DNA of 56,766 nt. Origin: Actinomycetota bacterium (GTDB lineage: Bacteria > Actinomycetota > Actinomycetes > Streptosporangiales > Streptosporangiaceae). The stretch is taken from the NCBI GenBank assembly GCA_019240215.1, contig JAFAYQ010000042.1, positions 1 to 56,766 on the forward strand, given 5' to 3'. Below the pieces are notes generated by a model, which worked only from the letters and a program-made list of their open reading frames with translations, was not told where the DNA came from and ran no database searches. The translations under genes were made by a program, and so were the position numbers. Shown here one piece after another: positions 35,511-44,555 of the stretch. How positions within the stretch are numbered: position 1 is the stretch's first letter; every line of letters starts with the position of its first letter.

Positions 35511-37396
35511 CGGCCCTGGGTGTCCTCGGCGTGGGCCGCCGCCAGCTGGCTGACGTCACGGGCGGCCCCCTGCGCGGCCGAGGTGGTCATGGCCGCGTAG
35601 GCCTGCAGCGCGGCGCTGACCGGGCGGTTCCGGCCGGCCGGGCGGTACCCGTGCTGCGCGGCCAGCACCTGCTCGCGGCGGGTGGCCAGCTCGGTGTCGG
35701 GCACCTCGAGGGTCATGTCCCGGCGGGGGATGTCGATGGTGATCCGATCGCCGTCCTGAACCAGCGCGATCGTCCCGCCCAGGGCCGCTTCCGGCGCGAT
35801 GTGGCAGATCGACAGCCCCGAGGTGCCGCCCGAGAAGCGGCCGTCGGTGATCAGCGCGCAGGCCCGGCCCAGGCCCTTGCCCTTGAGGAAGCTGGTCGGG
35901 TACAGCATCTCCTGCATGCCGGGACCGCCGCGCGGCCCCTCGTAGCGGATGACGACCACGTCGCCGGCCTGCACGGTACCGCCGAGGATGCCGTCGACCG
36001 CGTCCTCCTGGCTCTCGAAGACCTTGGCCGGGCCCGCGAACGTCAGCAGCTCCTCGGGCACGCCGGCCGTCTTGACGATCGCGCCCTGCGGGGCCAGGTT
36101 GCCGTACAGCACCGCCAGCCCGCCGTCGGCGCTGTAGGCGTGGGCCACCTCGCGGATGCAGCCGTCCTGGCGGTCGACATCCAGCTCGTTCCAGCGCGCG
36201 GACTGCGAGTACGGCTGGATGGTGCGGATGCCGCCGGGGGCCGCGTGGTAGAGCTCCACCGCTTCGTCCTTGACCGTGTCCGAGCGCAGGTCCCAGCCGT
36301 CCAGGAACTCCTGCAGGGAGGCGCTGTGCACGGTCGGCACGCTGGTGTTGAGCAGGCCGGCCCGGCCCAGCTCGCCGAGGATGGCGGGGATGCCGCCCGC
36401 CCGGTGCACGTCCTCCACGTGGTAGTTGCTGCTGGGCGCGACCTTGCACAGGCACGGCACCCGGCGCGACAGCTCGTCGATCTCCTTGAGGCCGAAGTTC
36501 ACGCCCGCCTCGTGGGCCGCCGCCAGCAGGTGCAGGATCGTGTTGGTCGAGCCGCCCATGGCCACGTCCAGCGCCATCGCGTTCTCGAAGGCGTCCCGGC
36601 TGGCGATCGCCCGCGGCAGCGCCGACTCGTCGTCATCGTCGTAGTAGCGGCGCGTGAGCTCGACGATCGTCGTCCCGGCCTGCTCGAACAGCCCGCGCCG
36701 GGCCGCGTGGGTGGCCAGCGTGGTGCCGTTGCCGGGCAGCGCCAGCCCGATCGCCTCGGTCAGGCAGTTCATCGAGTTGGCGGTGAACATCCCCGAGCAG
36801 GAGCCGCAGGTCGGGCAGGCCGACTCTTCCATGTCGAGCAGCTCTTCGTCCGACACCGACGGGTCGGCCGAGGCGACCATCGAGTCGATCAGGTCGAGCT
36901 TGCGCCCGGGCGTGTTGGTCACCGCCGCGCCCACCGGCTTGCCCGCCTCCATCGGCCCGCCGGAGACGAACACGGTCGGGATGTTCAGCCGCATGGCCGC
37001 GATCAGCATCCCCGGCGTGATCTTGTCGCAGTTGGAGATGCAGATCAGCGCGTCCGCGCAGTGCGCGTTGACCATGTACTCGACCGAGTCGGCGATCAGC
37101 TCGCGGCTGGGCAGCGAGTACAGCATGCCGCCGTGCCCCATGGCGATGCCGTCGTCGACCGCGATCGTGTTGAACTCGCGCGGGATCGCCCCGGCCGCCC
37201 GCACCGCGTCCGAGACCACCCGGCCGACGTCCTGCAGGTGGACGTGGCCCGGCACGAACTCGGTGAAGCTGTTGGCGACCGCGACGATCGGCTTCCGCCC
37301 GATGTCCTCACGGGCCACCCCGGTGGCCCGGATCAGGGCGCGGGCGCCCGCCATGTTCCTGCCGTGCGTGACAGTGCGAGACCGAAGCGGTGGCAT
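35507..37396 (-). CDS. ilvD: dihydroxy-acid dehydratase
   Basis: 629 residues, the usual length for the E. coli-type enzyme. The iron-sulfur and active-site motifs are [13 protein letters not shown] and [45 protein letters not shown] is the strongly conserved N-terminal segment. It dehydrates 2,3-dihydroxyacids to 2-keto acids in valine, leucine and isoleucine synthesis. No other ilv gene is in view; it heads an unusual ilvD-GNAT-menA transcript. Confidence 0.95.
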   Translation of the reverse strand: MPPLRSRTVTHGRNMAGARALIRATGVAREDIGRKPIVAVANSFTEFVPGHVHLQDVGRVVSDAVRAAGAIPREFNTIAVDDGIAMGHGGMLYSLPSRELIADSVEYMVNAHCADALICISNCDKITPGMLIAAMRLNIPTVFVSGGPMEAGKPVGAAVTNTPGRKLDLIDSMVASADPSVSDEELLDMEESACPTCGSCSGMFTANSMNCLTEAIGLALPGNGTTLATHAARRGLFEQAGTTIVELTRRYYDDDDESALPRAIASRDAFENAMALDVAMGGSTNTILHLLAAAHEAGVNFGLKEIDELSRRVPCLCKVAPSSNYHVEDVHRAGGIPAILGELGRAGLLNTSVPTVHSASLQEFLDGWDLRSDTVKDEAVELYHAAPGGIRTIQPYSQSARWNELDVDRQDGCIREVAHAYSADGGLAVLYGNLAPQGAIVKTAGVPEELLTFAGPAKVFESQEDAVDGILGGTVQAGDVVVIRYEGPRGGPGMQEMLYPTSFLKGKGLGRACALITDGRFSGGTSGLSICHIAPEAALGGTIALVQDGDRITIDIPRRDMTLEVPDTELATRREQVLAAQHGYRPAGRNRPVSAALQAYAAMTTSAAQGAARDVSQLAAAHAEDTQGR

Positions 37397-37456
37397 GACC
37401 GGTCAACTCCGAAGTTCAGCTGAAGGCGCAGGGAAGTCCCTGTTCGCGCGTTTTCC

Positions 37457-39136
37457 TCAGCCTACCGGAGCGTGCTGGTCGGCATTGTTGAGCGGCAGCA
37501 CCCGGGCCGCGGCCGTGTAGATCTGCTCGATCTCGTCCTTGCTGAGCCGCGGCCGGTCCCGCAGCAGCGCGTTGCGCCGCAGGTACTTCTTCAGCCGGTC
37601 GCCGTTGAACACGTCGACGTCGCGGATCGTGGCCACGTTCCACGGCACCCCCGGCCCGTAGACCGCCAGCACCGGCCGGACGTAGACCGGGTGCCCGAGC
37701 GCGGCGGTCAGCATCTCGCTGGCCTGGGCCGCCTCCCAGCGGGCGTGCTCGAGCCGGTCCTTCTTGCTGAACGGCCCGTGCCACAGCTGGCGGCCGTTGC
37801 GGGTCCGGATCGGCAGCCGTTTGTCCCAGGACTCCGAGTCGATCGCGTAGGCGCCGGTCGGCCCGACCACGAAGTGGTCGATCTGCTCCTTGCTGTGCGG
37901 GATCGGCCGCGAGTGCAGCGCCCGGTAGCCCGACCGCTCCATCCGCGCCAGCTGGCGCTGGGTCCGCTTCTGGGCGCCGGTCAGCCGGATCCCGGCCGGC
38001 ATCGAGGCGGTGGTCCGCGACCGGTAGATGACGTCGGCGATGGCGGCCAGCACGGCCGCCGTCAGCCCGGCCCGCCAGGTGAAGATGAACGCGAACACCA
38101 GGCCGGCCACCAGCGCGATCAGCAGCCGCCGGCGCCAGATCCGCATCCGCGAGTCGGCCATCAGGTCGCCGACGGTGGTCCGGTCGGCCTTCCGGTCGAC
38201 GCCGTCCCAGTCGTTGCGGGCCAGGTAGGACGGCGGGGCCGGCCGGTGCCGGGCGGCCCGGGCCGATTCGCGCCCGTCCCGCCGCTTGCGGCGGCCCGTC
38301 CCCGGCGCCGGACCGCCGGCGTCCTCCGGATGGTTGGGCACCGCAATCCGGTTGACCGGGATGTCCTGGTGCGACGGTCCTGGATCCGGCCGCGGAGCCT
38401 CCGGGGGAGCGGTGTCCGGCGGAGCCATGTCCGGCGGAGCCGTGTCCTCCGATGGGGCGGTGGACTCGGGCGGTGGCGGCCCCTCGGGGGAGGGGGTCGG
38501 CCGCGGCGCCCGCCGCAGCCGCGGCACCTGGTGCAGCCGCCGGGGTTCCCAGATCTGCTTGTTGGTCTGCGGGCTCGCCGCCAGCGGGCCCGAGCCGAGC
38601 GGCCCGAAGCTGGACAGCCCCGGACCGTCCACGTCCGGCTCGGCTTCCGGCGCCGGCTCAGCCGGCTCGGGCCGCCGGTCCTCGGTACCGGGCCAGGAGT
38701 CCCTGGCCGCCGACCGGAAGGCCGCGTTCAGCCGGGCCGCCCGCAACGCACTGTCGTGGCTGGCACTGTCGTGGCTGGCACTGGCACTGTCACTGTCATG
38801 GGCGTCAGCGTCGGAAGGTCCGGACGCAGGCGAGCTGGACGTGGGGTGCTCCGGGGCAGAATCGGCTGGGGTGCGGGCCCCGCGGCGGGGGCTGGGCACT
38901 TCAGGGCGATCGGGGGCGACCGGCCGGTCGGGCGGGTCACCCGGATCAGGCTCATCAGACGCCTCCTGCGCGCCGAGTCTGCCAGACGTACTGGGCGGGT
39001 CGGCGGCCGGCCCCACGACGGCCGGACCGGGGTTGGGCCCGGCCGAGCCAGACGAATGTGGAGGGCGCGCGCCGTCGCGCCCCTGCGCGTTCGATGGGGC
39101 CGATGACCTATGGCTTTTCTTGATGAGCCGAGTCAT
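37457..39136 (-). CDS. NERD domain-containing membrane protein with long disordered N-terminus
   Basis: The product is about 559 residues. The first 300 are Pro/Ser/Asp/Glu-rich and presumably disordered, followed by two membrane helices (about 330-370, LLIALVAGLVFAFIFTWRAGLTAAVLAAI) and a nuclease-related NERD domain (about 390-550) with GAQKRTQRQLARMERSGYR, IDHFVVGPTGAYAID and the Trp-Lys region. NERD proteins resemble archaeal Holliday-junction nucleases but the catalytic set is not obvious. I chose ATG at 39136; a TTG at 39199 is possible. Its stop is 60 bases beyond the start of ilvD, on the same strand. Confidence 0.8.
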   Translation of the reverse strand: MTRLIKKSHRSSAPSNAQGRDGARPPHSSGSAGPNPGPAVVGPAADPPSTSGRLGAQEASDEPDPGDPPDRPVAPDRPEVPSPRRGARTPADSAPEHPTSSSPASGPSDADAHDSDSASASHDSASHDSALRAARLNAAFRSAARDSWPGTEDRRPEPAEPAPEAEPDVDGPGLSSFGPLGSGPLAASPQTNKQIWEPRRLHQVPRLRRAPRPTPSPEGPPPPESTAPSEDTAPPDMAPPDTAPPEAPRPDPGPSHQDIPVNRIAVPNHPEDAGGPAPGTGRRKRRDGRESARAARHRPAPPSYLARNDWDGVDRKADRTTVGDLMADSRMRIWRRRLLIALVAGLVFAFIFTWRAGLTAAVLAAIADVIYRSRTTASMPAGIRLTGAQKRTQRQLARMERSGYRALHSRPIPHSKEQIDHFVVGPTGAYAIDSESWDKRLPIRTRNGRQLWHGPFSKKDRLEHARWEAAQASEMLTAALGHPVYVRPVLAVYGPGVPWNVATIRDVDVFNGDRLKKYLRRNALLRDRPRLSKDEIEQIYTAAARVLPLNNADQHAPVG

Positions 39137-39276
39137 CTGTTCCACATGCTCAGCGTAACTGAACAAAGGCGGAACGCAAGTCGTCACGCGTTGAGTCAAT
39201 TGTGTCGCTGAGGGGAGTGTATCCAGCCCTCAACGGGGGATGAATAGATTTTCGGCCGGTGTCCGGGTATGCGGTC

Positions 39277-39288
39277 TACTATTTAGTA
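39277..39288. promoter_or_regulatory. palindrome immediately before the amidase start
   Basis: TACTA-TT-TAGTA has perfect five-base arms and ends two bases before the amidase ATG. No clear Shine-Dalgarno is present there, so the message may be leaderless or the site may be an operator over the start. Confidence 0.3.
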
Positions 39289-39290
39289 AC

Positions 39291-40715
39291 ATGCCGCCGA
39301 TTCATGAGCTTACGCTGGTCGACCTCGCCGCTGCGATCCGTGACCGGCAACTTTCTCCGGTAGAAGTCACCGACCATTATCTGCGCCGCATTGAAGCACT
39401 GAATGCCCAGGTCGGGGCGTTCTATACGGTATCTGCGGAGCTGGCCCAAGAGCAGGCCCAAGCCGCCGAAAAGCGCCTATCCGGTCAGCGCGATGCCGGC
39501 ACTGTTCCGCCGCTACTTGGCGTTCCCATACCAATCAAGGACCTGAACATGGTGGCCGGCGTGCGGCAGACGTTCGGTTCCGCTGTGTATGAGGACTATG
39601 TGGCTAACGATGACGATTACATCGTGGCCGCGATCCGCGCCGCCGGCGCGGTCATCACCGGCAAGACCGCCACTCCCGAATTCGGGCTTCCGTGTTACAC
39701 CGAGACCCGGATCGGTCCGCCCGCCCGCACCCCGTGGGATCTCAGCCGGTCGGCGGGCGGGTCCAGCGGCGGGGCGGCCGCCGCGGTCGCGGCCGGGCTC
39801 GCCCCGGCCGCCCAGGGCAGCGACGGCGGCGGCTCGATCCGCATCCCGTCCAGCGTGTGCGGCCTGTTCGGCATCAAGCCGTCCCGCGGCCGGGTGTCCG
39901 AGGGCCCGATCGTGCCTGACCTGTTCGGCCTGGCCGTGAACGGCCCGATCGCCCGGACGGTGGCCGACGCGGCGCTGCTGCTCGACGTGATGAGCGGCAA
40001 CTACCCGGGTGACATGTACACGCTGCCGCCGCTGCCGGCGGGCGAGACGTTCCTCGGCCACGCCCAGCGCGAGCCGGGCCGGCTGCGGATCGGCCGGACG
40101 ATGACCCCGCCGGTGGCCGGCGCCGAGGTCCATCCGGACTGCGTAGCCGCCTACGAGCAGGTCAGTGCGCTGCTGGCCAGCCTCGGCCACGAGGTCGAGG
40201 AGGTGACGCTCCCGGTCGGGCCGGACGTGGTGCCGTTCTTCGAGACCCTCTGGTACGCGCACGCCACCCTGGCCCCGATCGACCCGGCCCGCGAGGACCG
40301 GCTGCTGCCGTTCACCCGCTACATGCGCGAGCGCGGATTCGCGATCAACGCCGGTGAGCTGATCTTCGCCCAGGCCTTCCTGCAGGCGGTGCTGCGCCCG
40401 GCGCTGGCCATGATGAACAGCTACGACGCGATCCTGAGCCCGACCCTGGCCTCGCCGCCGGTCCCGGTCGGCTGGTTCACCGAGGTCGACCCGGCCGAGA
40501 ACTTCGAGCGCCAGAAGCGGTTCACCCCGTTCACCGCCTCCTACAACCTGACCGGCCAGCCTGCGGTCAGCCTGCCGCTGTACTGGAACGCCGACGGGCT
40601 GCCGATCGGCGTCATGCTGGCCAGCCGGATCGGGGACGAAGCTACCTTGATCTCGCTGTCGGCCCAGCTCGAACAGGCCCACCCGTGGCGGGACCGGCGG
40701 CCGCCACTGGGATAA
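39291..40715 (+). CDS. amidase (amidase signature family)
   Basis: 474 residues. Ser-cisSer-Lys catalysis is visible: Lys in ITGKTATPEFG, the glycine/serine loop SAGGSSGGAAAAVAAG, and the nucleophile stretch QGSDGGGSIRIPSSVCGLFGIKPSRGR. It hydrolyses an amide to acid plus ammonia; substrate unknown. It could serve amide catabolism or cut Glu-tRNA-type substrates, but no gatB or gatC is nearby. ATG at 39291 gives the family's usual N-terminus (IHELTLVDLAAAIRDR). The first 300 bases are less G/C-rich than the rest, suggesting mosaic origin. Confidence 0.9.
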   Translation: MPPIHELTLVDLAAAIRDRQLSPVEVTDHYLRRIEALNAQVGAFYTVSAELAQEQAQAAEKRLSGQRDAGTVPPLLGVPIPIKDLNMVAGVRQTFGSAVYEDYVANDDDYIVAAIRAAGAVITGKTATPEFGLPCYTETRIGPPARTPWDLSRSAGGSSGGAAAAVAAGLAPAAQGSDGGGSIRIPSSVCGLFGIKPSRGRVSEGPIVPDLFGLAVNGPIARTVADAALLLDVMSGNYPGDMYTLPPLPAGETFLGHAQREPGRLRIGRTMTPPVAGAEVHPDCVAAYEQVSALLASLGHEVEEVTLPVGPDVVPFFETLWYAHATLAPIDPAREDRLLPFTRYMRERGFAINAGELIFAQAFLQAVLRPALAMMNSYDAILSPTLASPPVPVGWFTEVDPAENFERQKRFTPFTASYNLTGQPAVSLPLYWNADGLPIGVMLASRIGDEATLISLSAQLEQAHPWRDRRPPLG

Positions 40716-40724
40716 CGTCGGCGG

Positions 40725-43400
40725 ATGCGAAATGTCCGGGGGCGGCGCGGCCTACGGCGCGCCGTCAACGCGGGCTTCGCGCTGATCGTGTCCGGGCTGC
40801 TGCTGTACGTCCTGGCGGCCGGCTACGGCACGATCCCGCCGCTCGGCGCCGCCCTCGACCCCGGCCGCGGGGCCTGGACCTCGGCGGCCGGCGGGCAGAC
40901 GGCGAGCGCGCAGACGCTGTCCCTGACCGGGCTGCAGCACCCGGTGGCGGTGTCGTTCAGCGCCCAGGGCGTCCCGTCCATCCAGGCCGCCACCGACCAC
41001 GACGCCTACCTGGCGCTGGGCTACCTGCAGGCCCGGTACCGGCTGGCCGAGATGGACAGCGAGCGGCGGCTGGGCGAGGGCCGGCTGGCCCAGCTGGCCG
41101 GGCCCAGCCAGCTCAGCTCGGACGAGTTCGAGCTGCGGCTCGGCCTGCTGCGCACCGCCCAGCGTGAGTGGGCCGCCACCCCCCGGTCCAGCGCGGCCGG
41201 GCAGGCCCTGCTCAGCTTCAGCCAGGGCGTCAACGATGACATCGCCCAGGTGCGGGCGTCCGGTCACTGGCCGGCCGAGTTCTCCCTCGCCCGGGTCTAC
41301 CCGTCCACCTGGACGCCGGTCGACTCGCTGGTCATCCAGGGGGTGCTGACCGAGGAACTCGACTTCACCACCACCCCGCTGGACTACGCGCTGCTGGAGA
41401 AGTCGCTGGGCGCCCAGCGGACCATGGCCTGGTTCCCGGTCCAGCCGCCCAACCGGCAGAGCCCGTTCAACCCCGGCCCCTACCGCCACCCGGGCCTGAC
41501 CCCGGTGGCGGCCGACCTGGCCAGCTCGGTCGCCCCGGTCGGCACCGACGCCGCGGCCACCGCCTCGCCCGCACCGTCCGACCCTTTCCGTTCTTCCCAA
41601 CCGATCAGCACCGCGACGGGAACGGCGGCGGGAGACCTGCTCGCCCAGGTCGGCCGGCTGCCGGCCGGGGTGGTGCACACCGAACCGGACAGCAACGCCT
41701 GGGCCGCCAACGGGCCGCTGGTGGACGGGCACGGCGCCATGCTGGCCGGTGACCCGCACCTGCCGCAGACGCTGCCGTCGATCTGGTACCAGGCGGCTCT
41801 GTCCGCGCCCGGCCTGCAGGTCAGCGGGGTCACCGTGCCCGGGGTGCCGGGCGTGCTGATCGGCCACAACCAGCACATCGGCTGGTCGCTGACCGACACC
41901 CAGAACCAGGCCACGCTGTTCTACGCCGAGCAGACCAGCAAGAGCCACCCGGACCAGTACTACTGGCGGGGCGCCTGGCGGCCGATGACCGACGTGCACT
42001 ACACGATCCCGGTCCGCGGCGCCGCCACCAGACAGCTGACCGTGCACATCACCGTGCACGGGCCGATCATGACCCAGGCCGGGCAGACGATGGCGGTCGA
42101 CTGGATGGGCAACGTCCCGTCGCCCGACCTGGCCGCGCTGATCGGCATCAACCGGGCCGCCAACTTCACCCAGTTCAAGACCGCCCTGGCCGGCTGGTAC
42201 GCGCCGGTCCAGAACTTCGTCTACGCCGACGACCAGGGCCACATCGGCGAGATTTCGGCCGGCTACTACCCGCAGGTCAGCCACGGCGACCCGTGGCTGC
42301 CGCTGACCGGCACCGGCGCCGACGACATCGACGGCGTGATCCCCTACGCGGCCGAGCCGCAGATCTACGACCCGCCCGGGCACGTGATCGCCACCGCCAA
42401 CCAGCGGCCGGTCGACCCCTCCTACCCCTACTACATCGGGACCAGCGAGAACTTCTTCGACAACAGCTTCCGGGCCAACCAGATCTACGCCGTCCTGCGC
42501 GGCCGATCGGGCCTGAACCCGGCCGCGTTCCAGGCCCTGCAGGGCAACGTGACCGACAACCTGGCGCAGGCGTTCGTGCCCCGGCTGGTGACCGCGCTGC
42601 GCCAATCGGAGGCCCAGTCGGGCGGCCTCAGCAGCGATCAGCAGCAGGCGCTGAACCTGCTCGCGAACTGGGACGACAGCATGACCACGGGCTCGGCCGC
42701 CGCCTCGGTCTGGTGGACGTTCTGGGGCGACTACATCTCGGCCGCGTTCTCGCCCTGGTGGACATCGGCCCACGTCCCGGTGAGCAAGGATTCGGCCGGC
42801 CTGGCCCTGTCGTCCTGGCCGACCAGCCTGACCGAGGACCTGGCCGCCTGGACCGCGGGCGGTGGCCCGTCGGGGACGCTGTCGCCGTTCGCGCTGCCGT
42901 CCGGCCGGACCCGGACGGCGGCCCAGGTGATGCGCCAGGCGTTCACCACCGCGGTCGCCCACCTGGCCTCCAAGCTGGGGGGATCGCCGTCGGCGTGGAC
43001 CTGGGGCAGGCTGCACACCCGGGAGTTCCCGTCGCTGACCGGGGCGACCGGGCTCGGGTACGGGCCGCGCGCCTCCAGCGGGGACGCCTGGACGGTGGAC
43101 GCGGCCGAGGGTGGCCTGAACTCCGACACCGGCCCGTCCTGGCGGATGGTGGTGGACTTCTCCGCCGGCGCGTCAGCCCGGGGAGCCACCGGCGGGGGAG
43201 CCGGCCCGGCCCTGGCCGAGGGCGTCTATCCCGGCGGCCAGAGCGAGAACCCCACCTCACCCTGGTACGACGACCTGATCGGTTACTGGTGGGACGACCG
43301 CCTGCTGCCGATGCCGGCCGCCGGTAGCGCCGCCGGATCGGTGCGCTGGACCCTGCGCCCGCCCGGATCCTCGGCCGCGATGGCGGTGGGCCGTGGCTGA
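40725..43400 (+). CDS. penicillin acylase family protein (Ntn hydrolase)
   Basis: 891 residues. An N-terminal hydrophobic helix (AGFALIVSGLLLYVLAAGY) anchors or exports it. The alpha-like part ends near residue 322 and the predicted mature beta chain starts at Ser323 (PDSNAWAANGPL), the usual SNxW start of autocatalytically processed acylases; the preceding residue is Asp instead of the common Gly. PHLPQTLPSIWYQAAL and the conserved Asn (ATANQRPVDPSYPYYIG) follow. It cleaves N-acyl groups from an unknown extracytoplasmic amide, possibly an antibiotic or quorum-type acyl lactone. It lies 9 bases from the amidase. Confidence 0.9.
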   Translation: MRNVRGRRGLRRAVNAGFALIVSGLLLYVLAAGYGTIPPLGAALDPGRGAWTSAAGGQTASAQTLSLTGLQHPVAVSFSAQGVPSIQAATDHDAYLALGYLQARYRLAEMDSERRLGEGRLAQLAGPSQLSSDEFELRLGLLRTAQREWAATPRSSAAGQALLSFSQGVNDDIAQVRASGHWPAEFSLARVYPSTWTPVDSLVIQGVLTEELDFTTTPLDYALLEKSLGAQRTMAWFPVQPPNRQSPFNPGPYRHPGLTPVAADLASSVAPVGTDAAATASPAPSDPFRSSQPISTATGTAAGDLLAQVGRLPAGVVHTEPDSNAWAANGPLVDGHGAMLAGDPHLPQTLPSIWYQAALSAPGLQVSGVTVPGVPGVLIGHNQHIGWSLTDTQNQATLFYAEQTSKSHPDQYYWRGAWRPMTDVHYTIPVRGAATRQLTVHITVHGPIMTQAGQTMAVDWMGNVPSPDLAALIGINRAANFTQFKTALAGWYAPVQNFVYADDQGHIGEISAGYYPQVSHGDPWLPLTGTGADDIDGVIPYAAEPQIYDPPGHVIATANQRPVDPSYPYYIGTSENFFDNSFRANQIYAVLRGRSGLNPAAFQALQGNVTDNLAQAFVPRLVTALRQSEAQSGGLSSDQQQALNLLANWDDSMTTGSAAASVWWTFWGDYISAAFSPWWTSAHVPVSKDSAGLALSSWPTSLTEDLAAWTAGGGPSGTLSPFALPSGRTRTAAQVMRQAFTTAVAHLASKLGGSPSAWTWGRLHTREFPSLTGATGLGYGPRASSGDAWTVDAAEGGLNSDTGPSWRMVVDFSAGASARGATGGGAGPALAEGVYPGGQSENPTSPWYDDLIGYWWDDRLLPMPAAGSAAGSVRWTLRPPGSSAAMAVGRG

Positions 43401-43806
43401 CCTGCGACTCAACCGGCCGCGGACCGGGGGCGGCTGGTGGTGGCTGGCGGTGGCGCTGGCCGGGGCGCTCGTGATCGCGCTCACGGCCGAGCTCGGCTGG
43501 TGGTTCGTGCCGTTCCTGGCCGGCCTGGCGGTGGGCCTCGTCGCCCGTGGCCGGGGCGGCCGGCGGCGCCACCCGGTGCCCGCCGTCCTGGTCATGACCC
43601 TGGTCGGCTGGGGCGTGCCGCTGTACTGGCCCGCCCTGGTCCAGGGCCAGCCGGCCGGCGCGACCGCACGCGTCATCGCCGCCCTCGCAGGCCTACCGCC
43701 GTACGCGGTCACCGGCGTACTGGTCACCCTGCTGGTGGCCGTCCTGCAGGCCCTCGTCGGCCTCTGGCTGGGCCGCGCGCTCACGCCGCGGGCCCCGTCG
43801 CGCTGA
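43393..43806 (+). CDS. small membrane protein
   Basis: 137 residues with about four predicted membrane helices (LAVALAGALVIALTA, FLAGLAVGLVARG, VLVMTLVGWGVPLY and LVTLLVAVLQALVGLWLG). GTG at 43393 overlaps the acylase stop by eight bases, so it is translated with the acylase. No family recognised. A role as partner or export aid of the acylase is a guess based on coupling only. Confidence 0.7.
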   Translation: MADLRLNRPRTGGGWWWLAVALAGALVIALTAELGWWFVPFLAGLAVGLVARGRGGRRRHPVPAVLVMTLVGWGVPLYWPALVQGQPAGATARVIAALAGLPPYAVTGVLVTLLVAVLQALVGLWLGRALTPRAPSR

Positions 43807-43852
43807 TTCCCGGGTACCTGGCTGGCCCGGATCCTCCCTGGTCCGAGCCTTG

Positions 43853-43900
43853 CCAGCGGCCGAGCGGGCGCCCGCACAGAAGTTCGGGCACGGGCCGCTG
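43853..43900. terminator. nested hairpin between the membrane protein and the micro-ORF array
   Basis: CAGCGGCC (43853-43860) pairs with GGCCGCTG (43893-43900), and a perfect 12-base palindrome GCGGGCGCCCGC (43864-43875) lies inside. It sits 13 bases past the last micro-ORF stop on the minus strand and 46 bases past the plus-strand membrane gene, so it could end transcription from both sides. No U-tract. Confidence 0.5.
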
Positions 43901-43913
43901 CGACCGGGTCCGG

Positions 43914-43937
43914 TCAGGTCCAGCTGTCGCTGCGCAT
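43914..43937 (-). CDS. micro-ORF copy 7, heptapeptide MRSDSWT
   Basis: ATG start, eight codons with TGA. AAAGGAG lies eight bases upstream of the start. It is the most distal copy of the array before the hairpin at 43853-43900. Confidence 0.6.
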   Translation of the reverse strand: MRSDSWT

Positions 43938-43988
43938 CTGAGTCGCTCCTTTCTTCGCGGTGGGGGTGGTGGCTGGGGTGGGCGGAAC

Positions 43989-44012
43989 TCAGGTCCAGCT
44001 GTCGCTGCGCAC
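43989..44012 (-). CDS. micro-ORF copy 6, heptapeptide MRSDSWT
   Basis: GTG start, TGA stop; AAAGGAG six bases upstream of the start. Sequence identical to the other copies except for the start codon. Confidence 0.6.
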   Translation of the reverse strand: MRSDSWT

Positions 44013-44055
44013 GGGGTGCTCCTTTCGTCGTTGTCGGCGTGGCCGGTAGTTCGGT

Positions 44056-44079
44056 TCAGGTCCAGCTGTCGCTGCGCAT
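44056..44079 (-). CDS. micro-ORF copy 5, heptapeptide MRSDSWT
   Basis: ATG start, TGA stop; GGAAGGA seven bases upstream of the start. The spacer before it resembles the one before copy 3. Confidence 0.6.
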   Translation of the reverse strand: MRSDSWT

Positions 44080-44120
44080 GGCGGTTTCCTTCCGTGAGTG
44101 GCGGCCGGGGTCGGCGGGGA

Positions 44121-44144
44121 TCAGGTCCAGCTGTCGCTGCGCAC
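44121..44144 (-). CDS. micro-ORF copy 4, heptapeptide MRSDSWT
   Basis: GTG start, TGA stop; AAAGGAG seven bases upstream. The leader (CGCGAAGAAAGGAGCG) matches that of copy 7 closely. Confidence 0.6.
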   Translation of the reverse strand: MRSDSWT

Positions 44145-44190
44145 GGTGGCGCTCCTTTCTTCGCGGTGGGTGTGACCGGGGCGGGCGGAC

Positions 44191-44214
44191 TCAGGTCCAG
44201 CTGTCGCTGCGCAT
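44191..44214 (-). CDS. micro-ORF copy 3, heptapeptide MRSDSWT
   Basis: ATG start, TGA stop; GGAAGGAG eight bases upstream of the start. Confidence 0.6.
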   Translation of the reverse strand: MRSDSWT

Positions 44215-44255
44215 GGCGGCTTCTCCTTCCGTGGGTGGGGCCGAGTGGGCGGGAT

Positions 44256-44279
44256 TCAGGTCCAGCTGTCGCTACGCAC
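44256..44279 (-). CDS. micro-ORF copy 2, heptapeptide MRSDSWT
   Basis: GTG start, TGA stop; AAGGGAG six bases upstream. It carries the only internal base change of the array, a synonymous CGT for CGC at the Arg codon. Confidence 0.6.
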   Translation of the reverse strand: MRSDSWT

Positions 44280-44325
44280 GAGTTGCTCCCTTCATGGCTG
44301 TGGACGGGTGCGGTGGCGGTTCGGT

Positions 44326-44349
44326 TCAGGTCCAGCTGTCGCTGCGCAT
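44326..44349 (-). CDS. micro-ORF copy 1, heptapeptide MRSDSWT
   Basis: ATG start, TGA stop; strong AGGAGG five bases upstream, the best ribosome site of the array. It is promoter-proximal on the minus strand. A longer in-frame ORF to 44793 overlaps the cyclase gene and is probably shadow. Confidence 0.6.
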   Translation of the reverse strand: MRSDSWT

Positions 44350-44525
44350 GACACCCTCCTCTCGCGTGACTGCCGGTGAGATTTTCAGGGGCTGATCAGC
44401 CGCTAGCCGGTCGGCAATGTGAGAGATGCCGGGAATGTTCCGGTAGTGGATGATTTCATATCTACAGGCGTGGTCGCAGAGAGCGAGCCTTTGACCTGCA
44501 TGCCGCGTCGAGATGTAGCCGCAGC

Positions 44526-44555
44526 TTGACAGTGGGTATTGTTGAACCCTGGCAT
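44526..44555 (+). promoter_or_regulatory. possible promoter of the diguanylate cyclase gene
   Basis: A perfect -35 TTGACA at 44526-44531 is followed, 18 bases on, by a weak -10 TGGCAT (44550-44555). The leader to the ATG at 44627 would be about 65 bases. For the divergent micro-ORF array I see only a weak -10-like TAGATA on the minus strand (44459-44464) without a good -35. Confidence 0.3.

Larger units (their letters stand above)
43914..44349 (-). repeat. array of seven 24-base direct repeats, each a complete micro-ORF
   Basis: Seven copies of the same 24-base unit at spacings of 70, 65, 70, 65, 67 and 75 bases. On the minus strand every unit is exactly start to stop of the heptapeptide MRSDSWT. 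Only two positions vary: the start (ATG or GTG, strictly alternating) and one CGC/CGT Arg codon. Spacers of 41-51 bases diverge except for a purine-rich Shine-Dalgarno in each. Spacings are not multiples of three, so no long reading frame runs through all of them. No cas genes are near. The 44350-44626 gap to the divergent cyclase must hold the promoters. Confidence 0.85.

Noticed and set aside
43914..44349. CRISPR array
   Set aside because: Repeats are 24 bases with 41-51 base spacers that resemble each other and carry Shine-Dalgarno sequences; no cas gene is in view and each repeat is an exact start-to-stop frame.
43437..44351. Long plus-strand reading frames across the micro-ORF array (for example 43437-44351 and 43850-44395)
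   Set aside because: They read the repeat in varying frames because spacings are not multiples of three, and they run against the Shine-Dalgarno and start codon pattern on the other strand.
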